From positions 251,654-315,653 of the forward strand of contig NSJX01000017.1 of assembly GCA_002286715.1 (NCBI GenBank): DNA of 64,000 nucleotides. Reading direction: 5' to 3'. The notes under the pieces are model-generated. The model had not been told where the DNA came from and did not search any database. It saw nothing but the letters and a program-made list of their open reading frames with translations. This document shows positions 55,332 to 64,000 of the stretch, piece by piece. The stretch comes from Dentipellis sp. KUC8613. Lineage: Eukaryota > Basidiomycota > Agaricomycetes > Russulales > Hericiaceae. A program made the translations under genes and the position numbers. Position 1 is the first letter of the stretch. Each line of letters begins with the position of its first letter.

Positions 55332-57628
55332 TCATGACGCGCTAGCCAGCGCGGAGAGTAGCGTGGCGTGGCCGCGCTTGACCCATTCCTCGGGCGCGAC
55401 GCGCTCGGCGCCCTCGCGGTGCGCATTGAAGAGCAAGTTGTTGACAGGCGAGAACGCCCAGTCGGCGGGGTTCGGCGCGGGCGTCGCGGTGATCGCGCGC
55501 AGCTCGTTGCCTGGGGTATGGCGATGAGTATCGAGGAGCGTATATGGCAGGGAAGGATAGGGCTTACGGATGATGACGTTCGTGAAGTGATCCATGTTCT
55601 GCGGAAGGGGCGGCGCGTGAGTACCAGATCGGCGGCGACGATGACGGAGAGGGCACAAAAGGAACGCGACTCACGAGATCGTTCTTGTCATAGCCTGCAT
55701 GGGGCACACGCACACGCCACGAAGGGGGAAAGAAGCAAGACGTCAGAGATCAGCAGCGAACAGCACGTCGGCGCCAAGGCTCACCGAATGGGTCTAGAGA
55801 CGTTGCGGTCAGCGGGTGTTTGCGCGGCAGAGGACATATAGGGACTCACTCTCAATCTCCTCGCCGGCGACGAGGAAGCCGAAGAAGATGAAGCTCTGCG
55901 GAGGTACGTGGGCGCATTAGCAGGCGCACAGACGGAGTGGACCGACGGAAGGCGCGTACCGCAATGATAGTGCCGGGGATCGTGATCCATTTGAGTGTCA
56001 ACCAGAGCTGGAACGGCTGCACAAGCTCTGAGCACTATGTGGGGAGCGGGAGACGCATGGGACATACCAAGAACATGCAGTACAGAGTCGTGACTGCCCA
56101 CAAGTGCACAGAGTACCTGTGATAGAAACCCACGTCAATGGGGAATGTTCAGTGTCATACAAGGGAGATGACACGCACGAAAACGGAATCGGGGTTGTCA
56201 GGATACGTTCGAGACCTGTGAGGGCGTCCACAAGCTGGTTGAGAGTGGTGATGAGCATCGCTGGAACAGGGAGTCAGATCGGTGGTTCTGCAGTGTGTTA
56301 GAAGATGACGGACTCGTCGTGGGCGGGTCAATTGCCTTGCGGGCCTGCAGAGCAGCAATCCAAGAGCTCTGTCGCGGTGTCAGCCGGAAACATGTAGCAA
56401 GAAGACGTGCGACGCACGAGGTAAAGCGAGATCTCGAGGGGCAAGTTGTGCGTGACGGCGCGGCTCCTGATCTTGGCGCGCATGCGGGCGCCCTTCTTCC
56501 CCTTGATGTCGTGGCCGTCCTTAGTGAGAAGGCGGACGAAGAGCGAGAAGGGGAAGAGATCGAAGAAGTGGTACTTGGGCGGCATGCGGGCAGGGAAAAG
56601 GAAGCTCTCATCTGCAAGGTTGAACGACTCCTTGCCGCTAATTCCGCCTGCGCTGCGCGCACTGTGGCTGACGCTCAGGCGTTCCGGCACGGACTGCAGG
56701 AACGTGGTCGCAGGGGTCTTGGCATTCTTTCCAGGAGGAGGAGAGGACACGGGCAGGGGCAGGTGCGGCTCGGAGGCAGACGTCGAGATGGACGGCGGAG
56801 GAGGCACGATGGGGCGTGGTCCATGGCCTGCGTCGGACTGTCGAAAGTGCGGATGCGAGACGGAGGTGCGGCGGCTCGTGTTGGACGCGCGGCGCTGCAT
56901 CGTCGGAGAAACGGGCGAGCCGGGCACATCAGTAGGGTTCGTGAGGTCGACGGCCGACGGGAGGCCAGCAGGGAGCGCATAGGCAGGCAAGAACTTGACG
57001 AGGTGGTAGAGGTCGACGTAGTAGATGCCTTCTTCACCACGAAGATAGTGCTTGATGGCAACGCTAAAGGCCTCAACGAGGTTAATGACCGTCTTCTTCT
57101 CGATGATCACGCGAGCCTTCTTCTCGTCAAGCGGCATGCTATCAGGACCGATAGCCATGGTTTCTAGGGACAAGAATGAGGAATGTAGCGGGCGAGGGAG
57201 CAGGAGACTTACCAGGGACATGGAACCAGACGGTGCGCGCAAACGTACGGCTGGCAAGAACAATCTGCGACCAGTAACGTCTGCCCTCATTATACCGCTC
57301 AAAACTGGACGTAGTCCTATACGAAATGACGAAACCGAGCACGGTACCGAGACTAGCGCGACGTTAGCACACGACCAGGCAACCAGCGACAGCACACTCA
57401 CACTGTCAGCAGGGTAGACGAGATACCAAGATTGTGCTTGTAATTGCTGACGAGCGAGATGCACGTCGACCATCCTGCGAAGAACAGCAGGATATGCCAG
57501 CATCGAAAGAGGGCGGTTGCTAGGAGAGCGTTCATGAAGCGGGGCCAAAACTTGCGTTTGGGTGCGAAGGGATCCGGGGAGCGGATGTCAAAGAAGTGCG
57601 ACTCCTGCATTACACTAGCGCTCTCCAT
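55332..57628 (-). CDS. Bestrophin-like (UPF0187/RFP-TM) anion channel protein
   Basis: The start is ATG 57626-57628 and the stop is at 55332. Exons in order encode a membrane segment (ALFRCWHILLFFAGWSTCIS), the family block LGTVLGFVISYRTTSSFERY followed by NEGRRYWSQIVLASRTFART, and KTVINLVEAFSVAIKHYLRG. A long Ser/Pro-rich insertion follows (about 56660-56960), then PPKYHFFDLFPFSLFVRLLT, LLITTLNQLVDALTGLERIL, a short exon with LWAVTTLYCMFLPFQLWLTL, FIFFGFLVAGEEIENPFGYD, and the tail. The SFERYNEGRRYW and GEEIENPFGYD motifs are diagnostic for the bestrophin superfamily, which form pentameric anion channels; fungal members are poorly studied. Several short introns separate these blocks. The low-complexity insertion is typical of fungal copies. 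No lesion was seen. Confidence 0.85.
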
Positions 57629-58409
57629 GGCAGGCAGGCAGAGGTGAGGTAAGAAGGGAAACTGAAGGCCACGCTAAGATCAGCGGACAAGAAAGAGAAT
57701 AAAGCCCCCGCACACGAGCGGGGTGTGACTTAAATAAGGGGTACTCTGTGCTCGCTCTCCTGGGAATTTCCGGCCCTTTGATGGCGGGCGATGGGTTCCT
57801 GCGAGGCCTCGAACTCCGGCTTTATGATAAATACACAACGACCAACAGCAACAGCCTCTCAGGGTTTTTTGCTATGGGCGGCGACCCTTGATCGGCTTGT
57901 GCTGGGCAAGTCAACTTGGCAGCGAGCCTGCAATGGCATTCTGCCAAGCTGCTCGAAGCGGTGATGGTAGCAACGCTCACCGGCGTTCTGCACCATGTGG
58001 ATCGTCATATTCTGCTTGTCCCTCGTCATGAGTGAGGGAATCCGGGACACCAAAATTCCCAGCAACGGTGACAACGCGTGAATGCGACACGAACGGTGGA
58101 TGATTTGACGACGAAACGCTATGATCGATTGGAGCACTGCAGCAAATTGTGAAGGCGTCGAGCGCTCCCGAAAATTAAATCGCCAAGTCATCTTATAGCC
58201 CCGGTCTAGGGTTAGGGCCAAACCCTCCAGCAGTGCCCGAGACGGCGACGACGTTTTCTTTTCTCTTTCCTACGCCCAAATACTCTCCAAACATCCCCGG
58301 TATGCTCCTCTAGAATATGAAATCTCGACATATGCAATTTTGACCATGGATTCGCTGGCAGGCTTCCCAGCAAGTCATCCACGTGGTCTACTCTGACTCG
58401 ATACAGCGG
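57629..58409. promoter_or_regulatory. Divergent promoter region between the bestrophin-like gene and GRS1
   Basis: About 780 bp separate the two starts, so both promoters lie here. A minus-strand frame at 57859-58221 is unsupported. A TTTTCTTTTCTCTTTCC pyrimidine tract lies upstream of the GRS1 start near 58252-58270. Confidence 0.45.
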
Positions 58410-61400
58410 ATGAGATTTGCCTTCGGGCCACTGCGAACCTTCAAATTTGTACTACCACCCCCTTTGCCTCGATCCCTTCGATTCAAGTCCGATATGGCAC
58501 CCACCGTTGTGAACAAGACCGCACACCCATTTTCCAAGCCTCAGCTCGAGGCACTGCTCAATCGGCGCTTCTTCTATGCCCCCGCGTTTGAGATCTACGG
58601 CGGTGAGTGTCCCATATCCCACCTTCTCTCCACTTGGATTCCCGCCTTCCCAGCCTATCGCATTTCACGCTCGCTTGCACTCCGAGGCCTAGTCAGATGG
58701 TACACGAATCGTTCCCATCTACCATCTTCATAACCGTAATGGTGTATGCCTGCGGATGAGCCCTCGGAAGTGAGTTTGACCGCTCAGCTACTTCCCTCAG
58801 TCCGTCATCGATTGTGTATATCGTGACGTTGCTGCAGTCGGGGCTCGCCAGGTGACCAGTCCGTCCCTGATCTAGGACGCGCAGGCAACGGAGCATGCCT
58901 TTCATCCGATGCTAGGACAGGCTACTCGGCACAGATGGTAAAGGCCATCACCCTGCCAGGGAACGTTCTCTGGATGAGCGCCTTCCGACCCTCGTCAAAC
59001 GTGATCAAGTGTAGGAAGGGCCGTCCAGAGGGCGTTGCTTGGTGGCGCAGATGGTCTAACATGCAAGGATATTGCAAGGCATGCTGGGATATATATCTTG
59101 CGTCTTTTTGCGTATCACGTCCATCTGCCATTTCCCTCGCATCGGCACAGCAAGCCCCTGCGATTGCCACGCCAAATACCATAATTATCGTCTGTTGGGA
59201 CGTGTCGTACAGCCACATCATGCCTATGGTAGTGTGTGGGCCTCACCACGAGCGCGCCGGCGCTGATGCGGGAAATGGCAGATTGCTCATTTGATCCAGT
59301 AAGGCCTGCCTGCTCGCACAGGCCGGTAGCACGATAGCAGCGAAGTGGCACTTAAATTAATAGTCCGCTGGTGCCGTATTGCGCGCACGCCCATGCTGGC
59401 ATGCCTCTCTCACCAGACCAAATGGAATTTACTTCGACCCGTTCTCGCGAATTCGACCGTGCTAACATCCACACTTTCCAGGCGTCGCGGGGCTGTACGA
59501 CTACGGCCCTCCAGGCTCGTCGCTGCAGGCCAACATCATCGCAGAATGGCGCAAGCACTTCATCGTGGAAGAGCTGATGCTCGAGATCGACTCGACGATT
59601 ATGACGCCGGCGCCCGTGTTCGAGACGTCCGGCCACGTCGCCCGTTTTGCAGACTGGATGGTCAAGGACACCAAGACGGGCGACGTGCTGCGTGCGGACC
59701 ACCTGGTGAAGAACGTGCTCGAGGCACGGCTCGCGGGCGACAAGGAGGCGCGCGGCCAGGCTGCGCAGCCGCAGGAGGACAAGAAGGACAAGAAGTCAAA
59801 AAAGAAGGCGAAGAGCGTCGCAGTCCGCCTTGAAGACGATGTCATCAAGACATACGAGCAGATTCTTGCCCAGGTGCGTAACACCCACTCTTCTTGTTGC
59901 GTCACTAATGCTCGCTGTGCAGCTCGATAACTTCTCTGGCACTGAGCTTGGCGAGCTCTGCCGCAAACACGATATTCGGAATCCGGACACGGACAACGAA
60001 GTCGGCGAGCCGCAGCAGTTCAACCTGATGTTCACGAGCAGTATCGGGCCCACTGGGCAGCACCCCGGCTATCTGCGCCCCGAGACGGCACAGGGCCACT
60101 TCCTGAACTTCTCGCGCCTGCTCGAGTTCAACAACGGGCGGCTGCCGTTCGCGTCCGCGCAGATCGGGCGGTCGTTCCGCAACGAGATCTCGCCGCGCGC
60201 GGGGCTGCTGCGCGTGCGCGAGTTCACGATGGCGGAGATCGAGCACTACGTCGACCCGGAGGACAAGCGGCACCCGCGCTTCGGCGAGGTGCGCGGCGTC
60301 GTGCTCGCGCTGCTCGACCGGCACGTGCAGGAGGCGGGCCGCACGGACGTCGCGCACATCACCGTCGGCGAGGCCGTCGACAAGGGCATCATCGCGAACG
60401 AGACGCTCGGCTACTTCGTGGCGCGCATCTACCAGTTCCTCGTCAAGATCGGCGTGAACCCCGCGCGCCTGCGCTTCCGCCAGCACATGGGCAACGAGAT
60501 GGCGCACTACGCGACGGATTGCTGGGATGCTGAGATCGAAAACTCGTATGGGTGGACCGAGTGCGTTGGCTGTGCGGACCGCGCTGCGTACGACCTTACA
60601 GTCCACTCTGCGCGCACCGGCCACCCGCTCGTCGTGCGCCAGGCGCTGAAGGAACCCATCGTGACGGAACGTCTTGCGGCCGAGTTCAACAAGAAGGTCA
60701 TTGGCAAGACCTTCGGCCGCGATGCGGGCGTGCTGCAGAAATTGTTCGAAGGGTACGACGAGGCGCAGCTTGCGCGCGTGCAGGGCGAGCTTGCACAGGG
60801 GTGGGTGTTCATTTTCTCACTGTCATGCCTGGGTATATGGGCAGACGCTAACGCTCATCTCGGCGTGTAGGAAAGCAACCGTCGTAACACCGGAAGGCAA
60901 GGAGCTCACGCTCACGCCGGAGCACCTGACCATCGAACGCAAGACGTTCAAGCAGTCGAGTACGTACCCGTGACCAGGGCGTCTACTTTGTTCCTCCCCG
61001 TATGAGCACGACTGACCGACTGCTGCCTTAATGCGGCGCACAGTCCGCGAGTTCACCCCCAACGTCATCGAGCCTTCGTTTGGCCTCGGCCGCATCCTCT
61101 ACGTGCTGCTCGAACACAATTTCTGGGCGCGTGAGCAGGACGTCGAGCGCGGCGTGAGTACCCGGTGTTCCCTTTCCTTCACACTTCCCTTCTGCCCTTC
61201 ATCTTCCCTGCCTTCCGTCTGCTGTATATGTGCACGCACTCACGCGCGCGCGCCAGGTGCTCTCGCTGCCCCCGGTAGTCGCGCCCACGAAGGTGCTCAT
61301 CGTGCCCCTGAGCGCGAAGGACGAGTTCGACCCGCTCGTTCAGGAAGTCTGTGCGTCATGGCTTGCATCATTTAAGCATCGTGCCCGTGTGCTCACTTAC

Positions 61401-62532
61401 GCTTCTGTCCCGTTCCTGCGCCTTCCCTTCCCTCCCCTATTCCCCATTCGCCACCCGCGCATCCCCTCCCTCGCACGTCGCCGCCCTGTTTCACGTCTCG
61501 CCCGTTCTGCTGCCTCTGCGCCTCCTCGATCGCGTTCGCATCCCCGTTCCCAATCCCAATCTCCATCCCGTTTCGCACACCCTCTCTTTCCCCGCCGCCG
61601 CGGCTTCTCGTGACCCGCGCCGCCACCGCCACCCGTTTCTCCGGACCCCGCACAACGCACGCCCCGGTTCTCGCGCACCTCGCTTCGGGTCTTCTCCCGA
61701 CTCGCAGCCGCGAAGCTGCGCAAGGCCGGCGTCTTCGCGCGCGTCGACGACTCGAACACGTCCATCGGGAAGCGCTACGCGCGCAACGACGAGCTCGGCA
61801 CGCCCTTCGGCGTCACCCTCGATTTCGCCTGTGAGTTCCCAGTCCCCAGCCCCCGCTCTCGCTCCGCGTCTCGCGTCTCGCTGCCGACTGCTGACTGTCT
61901 CCTTGGATCGCCGGTACCCCATACGCAATGCAATACAACGCTCGCCTACCCCACGCTGCGTGTTGCGTGGATGAATTGTATGCGTTGCGTTGTGTACGGC
62001 AGCGGTCCAAAACCGCACGATGACGCTCCGGTACGCACGCCTTCCTGCCGATCCCGATCTGCGCTTTAGTGTTGCTGACGCGCTTTTACCCCTTCCTTCT
62101 TCCCTTTCTTCCCTCCCTTCTTCGGCCCTTGCGCGCCTCCTCTCCTCGCGCGCCTTCTTCCCTCGCTCGCATTCCATCCGTGCGTTCCGCGCATTATGTG
62201 TCGTGTGATGCGTTTTCCTGCGTCCGTCCGCATTATGCCCTGCGTTCTGCGTTCTGCGTTCTGTGTGGCATTTCCGTTCGCGCGGCGTGTTGCGTGTTGC
62301 GTGTCGTGGTATGCGTTTCGCATTTCGCGGTCTGCGTCTTGTGATGTCTGCCGGGCGTCGTGGCGTGTGACGCGGAATTCGGCGCCACAGCGAGCGCGAC
62401 ACGACGCAGCAGCGCATCGGCGACATCGACGCGGTCATCGGCGTCCTCGTCGAGCTCGTCGACGGCACCATCGACTGGGAGGAGGCGTGCAACCGCCTCC
62501 CCGCGTACGACGGCGTGCAGGCCGTCGAATAG
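58410..62532 (+). CDS. GRS1: Glycyl-tRNA synthetase, probably dual-targeted
   Basis: Nine exons (58410-58602, 59482-59873, 59923-60800, 60871-60959, 61044-61153, 61257-61350, 61708-61830, 62003-62030, 62391-62532) join in frame to 682 residues. Class II motifs are present: [19 protein letters not shown], the motif 2 region [20 protein letters not shown], the [14 protein letters not shown] region, motif 3 [18 protein letters not shown], and an anticodon-binding domain ([40 protein letters not shown]). It charges tRNA-Gly. A second in-frame ATG at 58494 ([13 protein letters not shown]) would give 654 residues. The 28-residue extension ([20 protein letters not shown]) is basic and hydrophobic without acids until its end, as for a mitochondrial import signal, so two starts could supply mitochondria and cytosol, as in yeast. 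The first intron is 879 nt and others are 241-360 nt, long for this genome. Confidence 0.95.
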
Positions 62533-62756
62533 GCGCCTCTGTCCGTGTCCGTGTCCATGCCCGCGCCCATATCCGCGTTCGTGCGTGTGTTGCAAGGCAT
62601 GGATATGTGGCGCGTGACGGGTATGGGATGGGGAGATGGGCGGCGAGATGGATCTGGTGGGCGTTGGGGTTGGAGGATGGGAAACCGAGGAACGGAAGAA
62701 GACACAGACACAGACGCGGAGCTCGAGAGACCGCAGACCTCAGACGAGACAAAAAA

Positions 62757-63026
62757 GAATGCGAATGCGAATGCGAATGCGAATGCGAATGCGAATGCGA
62801 ATGCGAATGCGAATGCGAATGCGAATGCGAATGCGAATGCGAATGCGAATGNNNNNNNNNNNNNNNNNNNNNNNNNNNNNNNNNNNNNNNNNNNNNNNNN
62901 NNNNNNNNNNNNNNNNNNNNNNNNNNNNNNNGAATGCGAATGCGAATGCGAATGCGAATGCGAATGCGAATGCGAATGCGAATGCGAATGCGAATGCGAA
63001 TGCGAATGCGAATGCGAATGCGAATG
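62757..63026 (+). repeat. GAATGC hexanucleotide microsatellite interrupted by an assembly gap
   Basis: Perfect GAATGC units run from 62757 to 62851 and from 62932 to 63026, about 31 units in total, with N bases between. The true array length is unknown because assemblers collapse or gap such repeats. It lies about 220 bp past the GRS1 stop codon and may be in its 3' untranslated region. Apparent open frames through it on both strands are artefacts. Confidence 0.95.
62852..62931. other. Assembly gap of 80 N
   Basis: Eighty unknown bases occur inside the GAATGC array. The number is probably an estimate, not a measured length. Confidence 0.98.
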
Positions 63027-64000
63027 GCGCCGTGTTTTGTTCACGGACGCACACAGACGCTTGTTACAGCGGGCGTCGAGGGTAACATCTGCCATCTGCT
63101 GACTGGACCAGTGACCAGTGACCAGCATGACCGACGATAGATCTCAGCATTCCAGCACGCATCGGATCGTCCGACGACGATGGCCATCTACATCGACAAC
63201 GGAAGGCGCGTACTGACGATCGCGATTCAGTCTCCTTGGCTAGCGTCTGAACGCGAACCACAGTGACGACCTGGGAATTAGAACCAGGCGGCCGGCAACC
63301 ACCCCGACCACGACCAGGTGCAGTTGCGCTCATGGCCATGGTCACCAGTGCTATGACGATTGGTGACTCGCACCGAGGCACTCGCGCGTGCGCTTCGACG
63401 GGCCCCTTTCATCCCTTTCATTTCATGTCGTCTCATTTCATTTCCAGACCCTCGGGTCTCGGGTTTTAGTGTCGATTCCGCTTCCTTTTCATCTCGATTA
63501 GCCTGGGATGGGAGGCACATTGCCCCCACGCGCGCGCCGTGCGTCCGCGGAGGACACGAAGACTCGAAGCGCGTCCACGGAGAGTGCAGAACGCGAAGAC
63601 AGGTGCTCGTGCCGGTCGGTGTTACAGGCGCCAGCTGGGGTGCGTTAAAAACGCGCTCGCGAAGACGAAGACGAAGAGGCGGAGGCAAAGACAAAGATGT
63701 CGATGCAGGCGGGGGCAAAGACGCACGCGCAGACCTGATGGGGCGGGGCTGGACCCGTCGACGTCCCAGTAATAGCACCAGCACCAGCAGCAGGACTCGG
63801 CACAACCACGACCGATATAAACACGAAGCGGGGCGTGACGTCGAAGTGCCCGCTCTGGCACTGCAATCCGGGGAAACAGGCACCTATTCTCAGCCAGCCA
63901 GCCACCGATCCAACCATAACAAGTTGACCCAACCAGAAGTCACAGGCGCACTATGCTTCCATAACGAGGCGCACCATGCTACTATAACCAGCCGTACCAC
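63027..64000. other. Right-edge region, no supported gene
   Basis: No domain, exon chain, tRNA or transposon is recognised. Frames such as 63278-63883 (-) have low-complexity Cys/Leu/Arg composition and look like chance frames in GC-rich DNA. Part of a gene beyond the window could begin here. Confidence 0.35.

Noticed and set aside
58935..59294. A 119-codon frame inside the long GRS1 intron as a nested gene
   Set aside because: No domain or splice support; it starts within the intron without a recognisable promoter. Kept only as a reason to examine the intron.
61491..63128. A 545-codon minus-strand open frame with His/Ser and Phe/Ala repeats
   Set aside because: It spans the N gap and the hexamer array and overlaps GRS1 exons in antisense; repeat translation gives spurious length.
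1..64000. CRISPR arrays, tRNA genes, rRNA genes and bacterial-type operons
   Set aside because: I scanned for direct-repeat/spacer arrays, tRNA-like T-arm sequences and Shine-Dalgarno-led gene strings and saw none; gene structure is eukaryotic throughout.

Overview
This window looks like nuclear DNA of an agaricomycete (mushroom-forming basidiomycete) fungus. It is GC-rich, the genes carry many 50-70 nt GT-AG introns, and the conserved genes are typically fungal: GLE1, mitochondrial bL31m, cytosolic uS11/RPS14, a VAMP7-type R-SNARE, a Gpt2/Sct1-type glycerol-3-phosphate acyltransferase, a bestrophin-like channel and glycyl-tRNA synthetase. I saw no rRNA, tRNA, CRISPR array or intact transposon. 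Gene models were spliced by hand; exon lengths were checked for frame wherever exact junctions are given.

Layout. 0-10 kb: a truncated gene at the left edge (N-terminus of a coiled-coil family that recurs later), an aldo/keto reductase, bL31m divergent from GLE1, then a 2.8 kb gene-poor stretch and the first of three RING/coiled-coil genes. 10-18 kb: a 3.6 kb gene-poor stretch, RPS14, a tiny cyanase-N-terminus-like gene and the R-SNARE. 19-29 kb: two more RING/coiled-coil genes flanking an unrecognised 617-residue protein. 31-39 kb: a cluster of coiled-coil genes; two large paralogues end in a well-conserved block with an HPDKF motif. 39-42 kb: the acyltransferase. 42-54 kb: a duplicated, decaying region with three copies of an unrecognised small gene family, two copies of a DEDDy 3'-5' exonuclease (one broken), a DUF6697-like gene with a premature stop plus a broken fragment of a second copy, a sucrase/ferredoxin-like gene, and a truncated pseudogene copy of the 35-37 kb coiled-coil gene. 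55-64 kb: the bestrophin-like channel, a glycyl-tRNA synthetase with two in-frame starts that suggest dual targeting, and a GAATGC microsatellite interrupted by an 80-N assembly gap.

The genes do not form one pathway. The most informative parts are the accessory families: (i) RING/coiled-coil paralogues, two of which require an identical-phase 4-nt microexon at the same position; (ii) the HPDKF coiled-coil family in four states (intact twice, edge-truncated, pseudogenised); and (iii) the 45-50 kb / 51-54 kb segmental duplication, in which the two exonuclease copies have met different fates.
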